A DNA stretch of 64,000 bases, from positions 53,630,179-53,694,178 of the forward strand of contig JAKCOZ010000003.1 of NCBI GenBank assembly GCA_022605955.1, read 5' to 3'. The position numbers and the translations under genes are program-made. This document shows, piece by piece, positions 29,201-40,200 of the stretch. This DNA is from Rallus limicola. Lineage: Eukaryota; Chordata; Aves; Gruiformes; Rallidae. The notes beneath the pieces were generated by a model. That model was not told the DNA's origin. It made no database searches and saw only the letters and a program-made list of their open reading frames with translations. Each line of letters opens with the position of its first letter. The stretch's first letter is position 1.

Positions 29201-32200
29201 AACTGTACTTTGACGTTGCTGTTAAGCTGCTCCTTTAAAGTGTTTTGTTAGGCTTGAACGTTACCCATTAGCCTATGCTGAAACCTGACCTGCTTCCTGA
29301 ACCTAGTCAGAATGAAACAGTTCTGAGAAGCTTCAGAAGCAGATAAGCAACAACAAATGATGTTAACAGATCTAAGCAGTATACCTTGCAAAGGCCGTTT
29401 AATGATCGCTAACACACAGATTAGTTCAGTGATAACTGCACAGAAAAGGGACCTGAACAGTAACTGTGCAGCTCAAATTTGCGGACTACGCAAATTTAAT
29501 AAGCCAGAAGTAATATAAAAGATAGTGTCATTATACAAGTACTGCGGCTTGTTTTAAAATGGTGTGTGACCCTGAGGACCCTGTTGCAGAATGAATGTTA
29601 GAAATTTGGAAAGAATGAGGAAAAGAATGGCAAACAGAAAAAATGTTGATATGAAGAATCATTCAAAAGAAGAAAAATACTTGAGAAAGTAGACAAACTA
29701 ATGTGCTGTTTATCAGGGCAGCTGGAACAGTCTGCACAGTCTGCTACCTGAAAAGAGGACATCCTGTATGAGGTGAGAAAATGGCAAATTGAGAATTTGT
29801 AAAAGATTGTTTCATTTAGATTTTGAGATTTTTTTTGAAAAAACCCTATGCCACCGATTTATTATGTAATTAATTTTGAAGGCCTCTGGAGTCAAGGATT
29901 TATTGACACAAGGCTACTGTGAGCAAAAATGATCTTCCATCTCCTATTGTGAACATAGAAATTTTTCTCAGTATCTAGTGTTAAGTCAGTTGTGGCAGGA
30001 CTCTGAACCCAGATCTCGCCCAGTAATGTGCTTTCCTTGTTTCTAAGCTTGATACTGATGTAAAAACAACTTTATCAGATATTACATAATAGGATTTATT
30101 TATGAGACCTCAGACTCTCTTCCTGTGAGTACACATGCTTAAGTCTCTTAGCATGAATAGTTTTACAGAAGGAAACTGGACCACCCAAGGGAATATAACA
30201 TAAGCGCATGTATAAATAACTGTTTGATTTGGGCTTGTGCATACTCAGAGGTTTGTATTAATATTTCGTAGGTCAGGCAGTGTGCATTCAGCTTTTTGCT
30301 TACATATGTAAACACTGCACGGTCAATTTATGAATTTTCTTCGTTACATTCCTTGCAATTATAAAACTGCAAGGGTTGACCTTATCCTGTTCTTTCAATA
30401 AAAATTAGCTGTAGTGTATATTTACATTCCACATTAATATTTATTTAATCTATTTATTTCATCTTTTATCCTTTTGCAGCTGGTTATTTACAAACATTTC
30501 TCTGTTGGTTCCAGTCTAATTTTTTCAAGCCCCCTCACAACCCTGGAGATAGGATCTATTTTAGATCGAGGTTGCAGGTTGGCATTCAGTACCATCCAGT
30601 GGAAAATAAACATTCTGTCCACGCAAGCAGGTAACTGCTGCATTCTAAAAAACCCAAACCGAACCAACCAACCAAAAAACCCCCACCGCAACCAACAAAA
30701 AAACCCCACCAAAACCCACCCCACAAACCCAACTGAAAACAAAGAACAGCAACTTTGGAACAAAGTTGCCATTCAACATACTGACTGTTGCAGAAAGAGA
30801 GTTGTGCTGAAGTCCTTTCTCAAACAAAAAATCTTGACATTTTATATAGTTATGAACCTGCAAGTATTTAATGGCAACTGTAAACTTCAATGTGTCCAGA
30901 TTTAGTAACATCATTGTCAACTTACAAAGGAAAACTAGTGATGATGCTTTGCCTACTCTGGTAGAGAGACTACTGGCTATTGTTAATTGATTGTGTCAAA
31001 GAAAAACATCTCCAAAAGTTTAAGAACTGTATAACTGTTTAGGTTGTAAGTTCATACTAATGTTGATAGTGTGAGTGAGATGAATTTGACTCCAATAGCG
31101 CCAAAACAAATGGATACTTTTAACTCCACATACAGTTTTAACTTAATAGCTTAAAATTGCATGGTTCTATTCTTGATAAAAGATAAAGCTTAGAATCGAA
31201 CAGTTCTTGCCATATTTCACATTCTGAAAACAATTGTATATGTACTAATAATGGCAGCTATTTGGCATCCATTTTTAGACCTGAAGAACATTACAAAACA
31301 AGGTAAGAAAGGTGATAGCATACATTCATAGGGATTTTGGAGCCATGCTGGTTTTGTAAGATTATTAGTTTGAAAACATTTGAGACACACTGCCCTAATG
31401 CTTCAAATCTTGATCTAGCTTCTTTACAAAGATGGGATATGTACAGATTTTTAGACAATAGGTCATGTTCATAAGAGACCCCCTCTCCCCCTTATCATAG
31501 CCATTTCAGCTAGAATTAGTGCAAATGCAGTCAAGTCTCAGATAAGAAAAACTAGTGGGAAAGAATACAGGAGAAAGTTGCAGAGGAATGTTGGATATGT
31601 GTTTTGCAAGAGCAAAGGAAGACAGAAGATAGCGAGGGAAACTGTGTTGAACATATTTTTTCATGTTTTCCCTTTATCCTGTGTCTGTCCTGCCTTTGCA
31701 GGCTCTGGACAGAGACCACTTCTGTCTTGATGATGACTGATCTTTTCTGTTGCAAAGTTGCATACTCTTAATCAGTACCAATAGCCCAATCACAAATGAG
31801 GAGATCATTCTGGGACAGTACAGGCTATGTGTAAAACCATTAGGTGAAAGAGCATTAAAAAGTAATGGCACCCTTTGATTTCTCCCTTCCTTCCTCTTCT
31901 ATTGAAACACAGGGCTGGAGAAGGCTTGGGCAGATCCCTAGTCAAACCACTTTCACAAAGTGTGAAACAAATCAAACTTCATTAAAACTTTCAGTGAAAG
32001 AGATCATGGGTAGGGTTTTTTTGGTAGCCTATTCTAGCAATTAGTTTCCTGAAGAGTGAGGAAGTTATTGTGAATATTCCCTAATTTTTTTGCATAGCAA
32101 GTTATGTTGATTTTATCTTGTCCTTTGTTGGACGTGAAGAGCTAAGTATTCATCAATCTGTAAAACAACATATGCTATATAGAAAGTAATGACTGAGTCC

Positions 32201-33961
32201 TGTCACAAAACAGAGACATTTGGAAGAATATTGTCCCTAATAATGTTTTTGTAGAAATACATATTTGAAATGTTCAACACTTTATCCTTGGTTTTCCTGT
32301 CTTCTGGATAGACATGCCTCACTCAGTCAGATTTTGTTCATAGATCATTTTCCTCAGCCTTTATCAGGCTTGTCTCTTCTTAATGCACTTTTGCCTTTGT
32401 CTCTGTCAGACTTCCTGTACTCAAGATCTGCAGAGGCCTCATCAATACCAGGCTGAATTTAAAAAATCCCAACAACTCTGTAAATTCTGTAAATACACAC
32501 CTCTATGTACCTCCTTTATTCTACATCACCTGCTAGTACATGCCAGATTATTTGTCACTTTTTTTTTTTTCAGAAAGAGGAGCATGTAATTAATTTGCCT
32601 TTTTTATTGTTATTATTCCACTGTGATCCTAAAAGTCCTTCGGCTTATTTTTATGGCACTTTGATTATGTAGGACTTCTCTTATTTATCTGGGATGATCT
32701 GAATCCCCTTTCTGGTATCTGTAATGCCTTCTGTTATTTCTAAGTGTATTCTATTTCACATCAACTTTTAAAAAAAACAACAACCCAGAACCCAAGAAAA
32801 CCCACTACAAAACCACAACAAAAACTATTCAGCCCCTGACAGATCTGGATGGGACCCACCCTTGAGATGTTTTCTTATCTGATGATAAACCTTTGCCATT
32901 ACCAGTGAATTATGTCAGTACCAGTGGCAACTGCGCAAGCTGAAGGAAAGCTGTGGCACACTAAATTGTTGCCACTTTACAAAGCCTCCTACCATGAAGG
33001 AACATAAGCATATTTTGGGTAATATCATTGTATAAGAAAAGTAATAAAGTTATCTATGAGCAAGGGCTAAATACGGCACACCAAAGTACTACATTCAAAT
33101 TTTTACATTTTCATGTGTCTGTTCTTGCACAATAAGCACAGGGAGAGGAGGGAAAAGCCCTAGTCTTGCCTTTTACCCACTTGTGCTGCCTGGATTTTAA
33201 CAATTCTTATGAAACTGATTTCTTTGCTGCCTCAGGTTCACTGTGTGCTAGTTCGCCGTGCAAGAGCTGCTGGGGAGCTCAGTGTCCCAGTCTGCAAGCA
33301 CATGGATCCCAGCACCGCCTTAGCCTCTTTCCCACTTCTTGGATTCCCCTAATTTCAGATCCAAAATGTAACAAAAGATCGAACAGCTAGCTGGATTGTT
33401 ACTTGCTGTATTTGTTTTACTAAAAAAGCAAGCAAGCTCCTAACAATAAATCATACCCTGTCAGGAAATACTACATACTCTATTTCCGAATTAACTCCTC
33501 TGTCTGAAGTTAGTTGGGTGCAGTTAACTGCTTCCTCGCTTCCCCTTTTACCGCTCAGAGCTTCTGAAAGCTAAACGGAGAAAACCAGAGAAGTTGCCAG
33601 GTGCACCTCTCTTCCAAAGCGATTCAGTTGCGGTATTTCTTCTCACCTACTCGCCCTCATTTACCTGTCCCGTCCACCCCCCAAGCCTCCCCGAGGTCTA
33701 AGTGGTGTAGGGATTAAAGGTACCGAAGAGAAGCAAACTGAAGCAGTCCTTCGGGCTCCAGCTGGAAGGCGGCTCCGGGCAGGGCATTCCCCAGGCACAC
33801 GGAGGGATCGGGGAGGGGGGCACACGGTCCCTCGGGTGCCAGCCCCCAGCGGCTTCGCCCCCCTCCCACAGGGAGCAAAACTGCTTTCGGGATCTGGGTC
33901 TTCTAAGCAAGACACAAAGGGGTCTTTCCTCACCTGTCAGCATCCAGTAGGAGGCAGCCAT
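2165..33961 (-). CDS. ITGA1: Integrin alpha-1, 5' six coding exons (partial gene)
   Basis: Alpha subunit of the collagen/laminin receptor alpha1beta1, a single-pass plasma-membrane protein that pairs with ITGB1. Six coding exons join in frame on the minus strand: 33961-33934, 7333-7213, 4269-4157, 3246-3158, 3064-2950 and 2292-2165. They total 594 nt, or 198 codons, and every junction has GT/AG ends. The product begins MAASYWMLT, continues as a hydrophobic signal peptide (about 17 residues), then [14 protein letters not shown], the first FG-GAP propeller blades, and the start of the inserted I (von Willebrand A) domain with [16 protein letters not shown] is the DxSxS part of the metal-ion-dependent adhesion site. 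Sequence and exon phases follow the human protein as I know it. The rest of the roughly 1,150-residue protein lies left of the window. PELO is nested in intron 1 on the same strand. Confidence 0.95.
2293..2949 (-). other. ITGA1: ITGA1 intron 5
   Basis: 657-nt AT-rich intron between exons 5 and 6. I see no repeats or other genes in it. Confidence 0.9.
2950..3064 (-). CDS. ITGA1: ITGA1 exon 5 (propeller to I-domain linker)
   Basis: 115 nt starting at a codon boundary (phase 0) and ending with one base of a Glu codon. It encodes [20 protein letters not shown] followed by [18 protein letters not shown]. Two conserved cysteines flank the ACGPLY motif, and there is an NVS sequon. The acceptor is TTTTAAAG and the donor GTATGC. 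It is the last propeller segment before the inserted I domain. Confidence 0.95.
3065..3157 (-). other. ITGA1: ITGA1 intron 4, 93 nt, in-frame and stop-free
   Basis: A very short intron with donor GTAAGA and an acceptor preceded by a T-rich tract ending TTTTAAAG. It starts and ends at codon boundaries. Its length is 31 codons and it has no stop in the exon frame, so the open frame runs unbroken through exon 4, intron and exon 5. Confidence 0.9.
3158..3246 (-). CDS. ITGA1: ITGA1 exon 4 (beta-propeller)
   Basis: 89 nt: two bases completing a codon, then 29 codons ending exactly on CTG (phase 0). It encodes [20 protein letters not shown] followed by NPKGGFL, a strongly conserved alpha-1 propeller strand with an NMT sequon. 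The acceptor is TTTATAG and the donor GTAAGA. The following intron is only 93 nt, is divisible by three and contains no in-frame stop. Confidence 0.95.
3247..4156 (-). other. ITGA1: ITGA1 intron 3
   Basis: 910-nt AT-rich intron between exons 3 and 4. I see nothing else in it. Confidence 0.9.
4157..4269 (-). CDS. ITGA1: ITGA1 exon 3 (beta-propeller)
   Basis: 113 nt. The first G completes the Trp codon from exon 2, 37 codons follow, and one base carries over to exon 4. The acceptor is TTTGCAG and the donor GTATGA. It encodes [20 protein letters not shown] followed by [18 protein letters not shown]. This is the first FG-GAP/beta-propeller blade of alpha-1, with the conserved Cys pair and an NQS sequon for N-glycosylation. 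Confidence 0.95.
6501..6562. repeat. Perfect inverted repeat, 29-bp arms, AAAA loop
   Basis: The left arm is 6501-6529 (begins ACAAGGTAAGAACAT) and the right arm is 6534-6562 (ends ATGTTCTTACCTTGT). They are exact reverse complements separated by four A residues. Outside one mismatched pair, three more T/A pairs extend the stem. Transcribed, it would fold into a near-ideal RNA hairpin. Confidence 0.97.
6569..6608. repeat. 20-bp tandem repeat, two copies
   Basis: Copies at 6569-6588 and 6589-6608 share AATTAATGACACCA and differ at two positions in the last six bases. They lie seven bases from the end of the palindrome. Confidence 0.9.
7213..7333 (-). CDS. ITGA1: ITGA1 exon 2 (end of signal peptide, N-terminal propeller strand)
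   Basis: 121 nt: two bases completing a codon, 39 full codons, then TG of a Trp codon. The acceptor is a T-rich tract ending in AAAG before CTCTC; the donor is GTGAGT. The exon encodes the end of the signal peptide, then [20 protein letters not shown] and [13 protein letters not shown]. That closely matches the mammalian alpha-1 mature N-terminus. It is separated from exon 1 by a 26.6-kb intron. Confidence 0.95.
7485..7512. repeat. TACA tetranucleotide microsatellite
   Basis: About seven uninterrupted units of TACA/CATA ending at ACGTAG. Confidence 0.95.
8959..9279 (-). mobile_element. CR1 LINE 3' fragment
   Basis: The 3' end of a chicken-repeat-1 LINE, reading leftward. On the plus strand it begins CACACAGAATCACAAAGTTG and continues through the characteristic CTCCCTGGGCAGCCTGTTCC and CTTGTCCTGTCTCCTGTTAC. 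It is 5'-truncated, as most CR1 copies are, and contains an internal T run. Confidence 0.85.
10060..10094. repeat. 21-bp period tandem duplication
   Basis: AATAATGTGTTCTA occurs at 10060-10073 and again at 10081-10094, separated by AGAACAT. Confidence 0.85.
13362..13388. repeat. Perfect 12-bp inverted repeat
   Basis: AAAAAGTTTCAG, then CTT, then CTGAAACTTTTT: a perfect stem with a 3-base loop inside an A-rich stretch. Confidence 0.9.
25844..25849 (-). other. Candidate PELO polyadenylation signal (AATAAA)
   Basis: AATAAA on the minus strand about 320 bases downstream of the PELO stop codon. It would give a short 3' UTR. It is the nearest canonical signal I noticed, and usage is inferred. Confidence 0.4.
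26172..28392 (-). CDS. PELO: Pelota, mRNA surveillance and ribosome rescue factor (complete)
   Basis: PELO (Dom34) binds the empty A site of stalled ribosomes with HBS1L and, with ABCE1, splits them in no-go and non-stop mRNA decay. Two coding exons: 28392-27667 (242 codons, ends FLQ, donor GTAAGG) and 26603-26172 (143 codons plus TGA, acceptor TTCTAG). The 385-residue total equals the human length. The protein starts [15 protein letters not shown] and has the three eRF1-like domains in order: N-terminal Sm-like domain about 1-130, central domain about 135-265 with the basic stretch PRKRKGN, C-terminal domain about 270-370. As expected for pelota, and unlike eRF1, there is no GGQ motif. The tail [14 protein letters not shown] is acidic with CK2-type serines. 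An in-frame GTG at 28425 lies upstream, but the ATG at 28392 matches orthologues. The gene lies entirely within ITGA1 intron 1, same strand. Confidence 0.97.
26604..27666 (-). other. PELO: PELO intron
   Basis: The 1,063-nt intron runs from the donor GTAAGG after codon 242 to the acceptor TTCTAG. It is AT-rich and phase 0. I see no other gene or repeat in it. Confidence 0.9.
28393..29165 (-). promoter_or_regulatory. PELO: CpG-rich block, probable PELO promoter and 5' UTR
   Basis: The sequence turns abruptly GC- and CpG-rich just upstream of the PELO start and returns to AT-rich beyond about 29.2 kb. The AT-rich intron on both sides makes the block stand out. I see no TATA box. In mammals PELO and ITGA1 transcripts begin close together; here the block beside PELO is about 5 kb from ITGA1 exon 1, which suggests a separate PELO promoter (inference). 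Such islands often fire in both directions. Confidence 0.7.
29166..33689 (-). other. ITGA1: ITGA1 intron 1, part 5' of PELO
   Basis: AT-rich intron between the two CpG-rich blocks. It contains a C/A-only low-complexity tract (30648-30735) and otherwise nothing I recognise. The ORFs here are short and lack domains. Confidence 0.75.
30648..30735. repeat. C/A-rich low-complexity tract (G/T-rich on the gene strand)
   Basis: Almost purely A and C on the plus strand, with runs such as CCCCCACC and CCCACCCC. The minus strand, which is the ITGA1 sense strand, therefore carries several G runs. A 143-codon plus-strand ORF across it is only low-complexity Asn/Pro/Thr/Lys coding. Confidence 0.85.
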
Positions 33962-34240
33962 GCCTGTGCTCCGGCGAGCTCGGGGCCGGGAGCCCGGGCC
34001 GGGAGCAGGGGTAGCGGGAGCGGTCCAGCCACCGACGCGCCCGGCGGTGCTGCACTGCTAGTGGAGTTCAGCGCTCTGCACCGCCCGCCTTGCAGCCGAG
34101 TTAGGCATTTCCTGTTTGTTGTGCAGCTACGTCTCTTCACATCGTTTCCTCCCTCCTATCCCCCCCACCCCCTCCCTCCCCGCAAAAGACCTCTGAGCTT
34201 TGGAAGTTTCCCTGTAGAATTAGACCAGCGCTAAGATGTA
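33690..34240 (-). promoter_or_regulatory. ITGA1: CpG-rich block around ITGA1 exon 1, probable promoter and 5' UTR
   Basis: A GC- and CpG-rich block surrounds the 28-base coding part of ITGA1 exon 1 and extends upstream. The stretch immediately 5' of the ATG is Pro/Gly/Arg-codon-like GC-rich DNA closed by an in-frame TAG, as expected for a 5' UTR. The transcription start itself cannot be fixed. Confidence 0.7.
33934..33961 (-). CDS. ITGA1: ITGA1 exon 1 coding part (signal peptide start)
   Basis: Twenty-eight coding bases: ATG, eight further codons (MAASYWMLT) and one base, followed by the donor GTGAGG at 33933. The split codon is completed by CT at the start of exon 2 to give Ala (phase 1). 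The joined N-terminus, [17 protein letters not shown], is a typical signal peptide. Human exon 1, as I recall it, ends similarly (WLLT) before a phase-1 intron. The upstream frame stays open for about 30 codons to a TAG but has no further ATG, so this ATG is the best start. The exon sits inside a CpG-rich block. Confidence 0.88.
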
Positions 34241-37200
34241 CAAATAAAGTAAGATCGACCCTCTTCATGTCTCCGGCTGCAGCCCTCAGAAAGAACAGCA
34301 GACCTTAAAGGGACATCTGCTCTATTAAAGTGTCTCCCGCTGGCTAGCCCCCCCTCCCAGCAGGGCAGGAGAGAGCTGGGCTTGCTCCACAGCCAAGGTC
34401 TCTCACCCTTCTCAGCAGGAGAAACACATCGTTGAGGTGGAGGTTGTGTTTGCTGGTCAACCTTAACTTCTCTTACATCACCCCTTAAAAACGCACTCTA
34501 CCGTCGGTCATTTGCCTGCTGTGGAAAGCTTGGCACCACCTCTCTATTCTCAGCGGTGCAGGGGTACAGTGACCCATCGGACAGTGAACGATTTGCAGCT
34601 TGCTGTGCTTTCCTGTGCAGAGCACTACCAGACAACTGCCCTCATGTACTGAACACTTGCATGGGATCCCTTCCACCGCCCCCCGAATGACTTCACTAAT
34701 AAATGACTAAACCTCAAAGGTAATCATCAGCCAGACTCAGGCCCCTGCGCAGGAATTTTCAGGGTTCATTAAACACTCAGCAAAAGAGCAGCTTGTGGGA
34801 CTTTTTTTGTGTTTACCAGAGTGGTTGCTCAGGTGGAGTGACATCCCTTCAGTACGGTATACATTCTCACACTGGACCTGGTGACAGGTCATTTTGTTGT
34901 TTATAAAACAAGAGAAGCCATGGTCCCTCAGGCAAGAAAAAGAGACATCAAGATCTATAGAAAGATTTTGAGATCTTAGTGCTACTAGAACAATTCTTCA
35001 TTTTTTTTCTCTGAATAGGAGCAGAAAATTTGGTAAGTGAAAGTTAGTGGAATCTTTGTAAGTTCTTCTGAGGGTAATAAACTACAGCCATTAATCATCA
35101 CTGTAATAGTTAAAGACGTCTTCCAACTAATGCCTTAATTTTATGAGAACACTTCAGGTTCACCTTTACTTGTGCATCCAAAGTCCTCCAGAAATGTAAA
35201 AAAATTTAGAAAAACATGTACAATTTCAAAGCTGGGTTTAAGAGCAAAAGTCCTTATTCGGTAGTAATTTATACATATACTTGCCTCTACCAGTATAAAC
35301 TATATTTAATTACCACAATGAGACTACTCAAAGTTGGTGAATTTAAGTGCATGTATAACTTTTACTGAATGAGGATCTGAGATCTGTTGGTACCAGTTAA
35401 AAAGACCAGATGCGTTTTTCCAGTTAAAGGTTAAAAGAAACCAAGGTGTCACTCAAACTAAGAGAAGATCGAGATTTTTTTGAAAAAGCACAGTAATTTC
35501 ATTTTTGCACTGCTTTTTATTACTAGTGCCAGTTGTACCCCAGTTTTTGCGATTTAGGTAAACAAACCTTTGTATTCCCTTTCTGTTATTATACTTCAGC
35601 TAAATACAGAGAGGGGTTGATCTTGCATTCAAATCATAGTGAAGGATTTCTTTTTGTGATGCAGTTAACCATACCAGAGGAAGAAAGAGTGAAACTAAGG
35701 ACTTCCATGTGGATTAGAATAGTAATTTCAAACCCTTTTGAAGTATATGTGATATTTGGTAGATGTGTGGGGAATAGACATCATGTTGGAGAATAAAAAA
35801 ACATTACTAATATAAGGTTATTCCTAATTTCTTCCAAATTATTCTTGGTGTAATTATTTTTTCATTTCTCTTTGTGGTGGTGCCCTACGCATCTTGCACC
35901 ATGCAATGTTAGAAGGAAGATGTACTACTGGACCAAGCTATCATTTCTTATTAATTTGCATATCCTCCCTCCCCCCAATAATATTATGGACTACCAGAGC
36001 ATTATTTTGGAATACTAATTAAGAAAAAAGCATACTCTTACTGCATGTGGAATACCTGCAGCATATATTTACAGTCTTTGTTGCTTTGAGTGCGTTCATT
36101 CAGGCAATAGTTTGTAACACATTGCTAAATGCTTAGTGTTTAAAATTTTATACATTAGTAGTAAGGAACACATAAATTTTAAACAAGAATCCCTAGATGA
36201 GGTGCACTCAGGCCCAGAAGTAATTAAGATATTAGGTAATTTCAGTATCTGCATAATAAATATTATTAGTTTCAGTAGTTTATAATAGTATATAAAATTA
36301 TTACCTGTAGTGAAGGATAAAAGGGTCAAATTAGCTAAAAAACCATAATTGTTTTGCCTATTCTTGTATGCCTTTCTCAAGTGTCCCAGAATGCCAAAGA
36401 AGGTTTGGTTGGGTTTTTTTCATAGTGCTGTAAATTAAACAGGATTTGCCATTTTGAATTTTGCCTCTCAATTTAGTTTCAGCAAAGTATTTTAGAATAA
36501 GCATTACAAAGTGCACTAGTAGTTCTAAGTGTACTTGAATTCTGATAGAAGTATTTGTGATTAAAGATTAATGAAAGACTTTGAAAGATTAGACTCTGAA
36601 AAGACAACAAAAATTAGAGATACCACAAAGACCTAATTCGTCTTCCTTGAATGGGGTGTTATTCCAGCAAAAAACAATGGAAGTCCTTCACCCATGAGGG
36701 TTGAAGGAACACGAACTGAAGCTTCTCAATGCCAGGCAGTCTTCTAAATAATGTTATCGTAATGTATGTAGAACTCATTTCCCATGGAGATTGCTCTTGC
36801 ATTGTTATAGATGATATAAGCAATCTAACCTGTAGCACAAGAGACCAGTGAGTAATGTAGGTCTCAGAATTCCAACAGCCAGAAGCAAGCTTAACTTACT
36901 TCCATTAAAGGAATAGTATGGCAACATCAGTAACTGTAAGAGAGATGTAATGTATTTTCCCTTCAGTGTTCCCGGTTGTTATTACACTGTATTATGCACT
37001 GCATGGAAAATACTACAGAGCTTGCTCATATAGGTTGTGAGTGAAGATGTATCATTAAAAGCTCTTATTATCATCTTTGATGGTTTACATTGTACCGTAG
37101 ATTAGTGATGATTTAGGTTTACATTTTTTTCTTACACTTGCTTATTCACAGCCTCCAAGATGTCTTTCACCTTGATTACTCTGTTGTTCCTTTTCATAGT

Positions 37201-40200
37201 CTCAATTTTTTCCTATGTGATTCTAGGACCATGCTAGAATTCACTTGGCAAAACTTGTGGGGCTGTAGTTTTATTTTTATTATGTCTGAGATACTCAAGG
37301 ACTCCTTCTTCAAGTACCAGAACTAAGACCCTGCAGGATTTGGTATGGTTCCAGCAATAGTCTACGTATAAATCTTTTCATGTTTTACAGCTCAGCTTTT
37401 AGTTGATACTTGATATTCTTGGAGAATGCCCGTGTTTCTGCTCCATCTGTATTAACCAGTGGTACAAATGTGCCAAAAATCCTTTTTACTGTACAAGGGG
37501 ATCTTCAAAAAAATTTTGTTTTGCAGATGGTGTTAGCTTAATTAAAGTTGGTTGGAAATGCTATCTAAAATGCCCTTTGTGTTCTGTGTTAAATTGGTTC
37601 TCTACAACATATTTTATGTGTTCTTTGTTGATCTTTTTTGGATTATATACCAACTATCACGAGTAGTTATGAACCATTAATACACAGTCTGTATTCTTAC
37701 TGACACAAACCAGGCTGATTTTCCATCTTAACAGATTTAAAATATCTCACATCCTCAGTCATTGTGCTTTTCTTTCTGTATTTTCCTTGGATGTATTTTT
37801 TCAATATTCATCCTAAATTTTTAGAGGTCAGAACTAGCTGTATGACAAAAATACAGGAAGACAAGGAAGACATACGTTTTTATGACATCATTTGCTGTAA
37901 AGAATTTTCCGCTGTATAAAAGAATATATATTTTATTTGATGATTGTTGGTTCATAGTCAGCAGGATTTTTGTATTAAAATAGAATTTAATATTCTTGCA
38001 GATGATACCTCCAATCTTTTCATAACTTCTTGTGCCATATCTATTTCCTTTGAGTCAGCTTCTTAGAATTTAAGACCTGATTCATAGTTTTCTCCTGCAA
38101 TGTGAAGGAGATTTTCTGCTTATTTGCTTTTCTGTTTATGTACTTACTATGTCAAAAACATATCTTTGAGCTCTAAGTATATTACAAGGCTTTAGCATTA
38201 ATATATATTTCTTCAAAGTATATGCTACAAGTGAGGGTAGGAAAACACAAGCTCATTTATCTATTCAACTTGAACGTGGTACTGATCTCTCTGGCTTGAG
38301 TATTTCAGTCTTTTTTGTGTTAAAGCACCTTTTCTGCAGCACTGAAAGCATACATTGGAGCTATGGCATTGAGTCTGAGGGGAGAGCAGAACGTGCAGGG
38401 AGAGGAAAGAAACAACTTCACATTCTGTTGTACGGAGTCAATAGGCTGAAGTAGAAATCACAACATTTTTATAAGGTTTTTGACTAGAGGTACATATGAC
38501 ATCCCAGCCAATGTTGGTCCAGTAGTACACTAGCTCCACTCCATTATACAAATGAAACTGTTTGACATGAGGCCAGAATTTTGAGGCAGAGGATTAACTG
38601 GTTCCTATTACCACCTTGGGTTTTCTGTGCTCTCCCCACACTTCTTTTTATTACAGCTTCTTAACAGTTAAGTGACTTTTTTGTAACATATCTCTAATGG
38701 TATATTGCATAACCATTATTATTTGTCGTTCAGATAGATTTCAATTATGAAACTGTATAAAAGAATAACTTACTGACATCATGCTGTGAAGAGAGGCTAA
38801 TAGATGACAATAATTTCTCAGACTAATTACATATTCTGCAGAGTTTTACATTGTGTTGCATTGCTCTGTATTCATTGTTTTCACAGCTGGTCTACATTAT
38901 ATGATTACTGATTAATGTTTGGTTACTGAAAAAAGGTAGTTGTGACTGCAATAACCATGGTGAAATCTCTCAGTTTGTTCTGTTTTTTCTGTTTTACATA
39001 GATAAAAGCAATATCTCTTCCCTTTCTCCTTGAGGCGTGCACACATTACTCTTCCATTTCCATTGCTTTCCTCAGTTGGTGTAAAAACAACATTTTAATG
39101 TATATTACTGCTCAGGCTTTCCTTTTAATCTTCATGATCAGGAAAAATATCTTGTGTTTTGCAGGAACACAAACCTGCTCATGATACTGACAGGTTTTTA
39201 TGTAATGCTTAAAAAAATCCCAATGGAAAAAAAAACAAACCCCAAACAAAAAAACCCAAACAACATCCCCCGTCTCCCCACCCAGTGCACACAGACAAGA
39301 AAAACCTACTATACTTGCACTGCAAACATTTCAGATTTTGTTATGATTTCCTTTTTAACTGTGTGATTCTAACACAAATCATAAGTTTTTGAGAATCTTA
39401 TAATGAGCAACTTATTTTAGTTGCTACTCTTTTAGTGGTTGTTGCAAACCAGACTCCTGCTAGGTTTCAAGCTTCTGTAGATAAAACTCTTTGTTTCAGG
39501 GGTGCTAACAATAATTTTTACCTACTGAGACCTATAATCTAAATCCTACTGCTCTACCTGCCTGTTCACGTGAATAATTTGGTTTTGTGGTCTGAAACCC
39601 TTTTATATTTTTATCTGGTGGTTACGTTACTCTGTTAGAACAATAATCCTAGGCTTCATATAGAAGTCCATGTTGGGTTTTACTATCTGTTATTGGATTT
39701 TCCAGAAGTAAACTGATTACTGAACACATGGGTAAGTCTGAAATCCAACCTCTTTTTCAAGCCTGGGAATTTTAGTGCAAGACACAGATTTCACCAGCCA
39801 CTTCCAGGCTGGAGTCTGGAACCTTCTGTATATGAGTTACACAGAAACAGTGGAAAGCTGACAAAAAAGGTAATATACATAATTTTATTAGCAGACTAAT
39901 AAGGCACTTGGCTGCAAAGTTAGCATTACAAGTCGATGTTCTTTTTCAAATTGAAAGACACTTAAGAAAATCACAAATCTCCCAGAGTCATGTCAAAAAC
40001 AGCAGGCCTCTGCTCTACTGGGTGTAGCATTCCATTGAAACCAGTACCGTGTAGTGGAGAGCTAAGGTTTCCTCAAATGGGTAGCAGAAGAGAAATGCTG
40101 GAAGCTACTGCAATAAGCCTTTTTTACCCATGCAGGCTGAGTTATCTAGCTCTTTATGCCATGAGATGTGCTCTCCTCAAGTAACAAGTACATTAAAATG

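Noticed and set aside
30474..30905. 143-codon plus-strand frame
   Set aside because: Its Asn/Pro/Thr/Lys-rich middle is translation of a C/A simple-sequence tract.
33661..34234. 90- to 132-codon frames around ITGA1 exon 1
   Set aside because: Also CpG-island composition. Only the 28 coding bases before the donor at 33933 are supported, by their join to exon 2.
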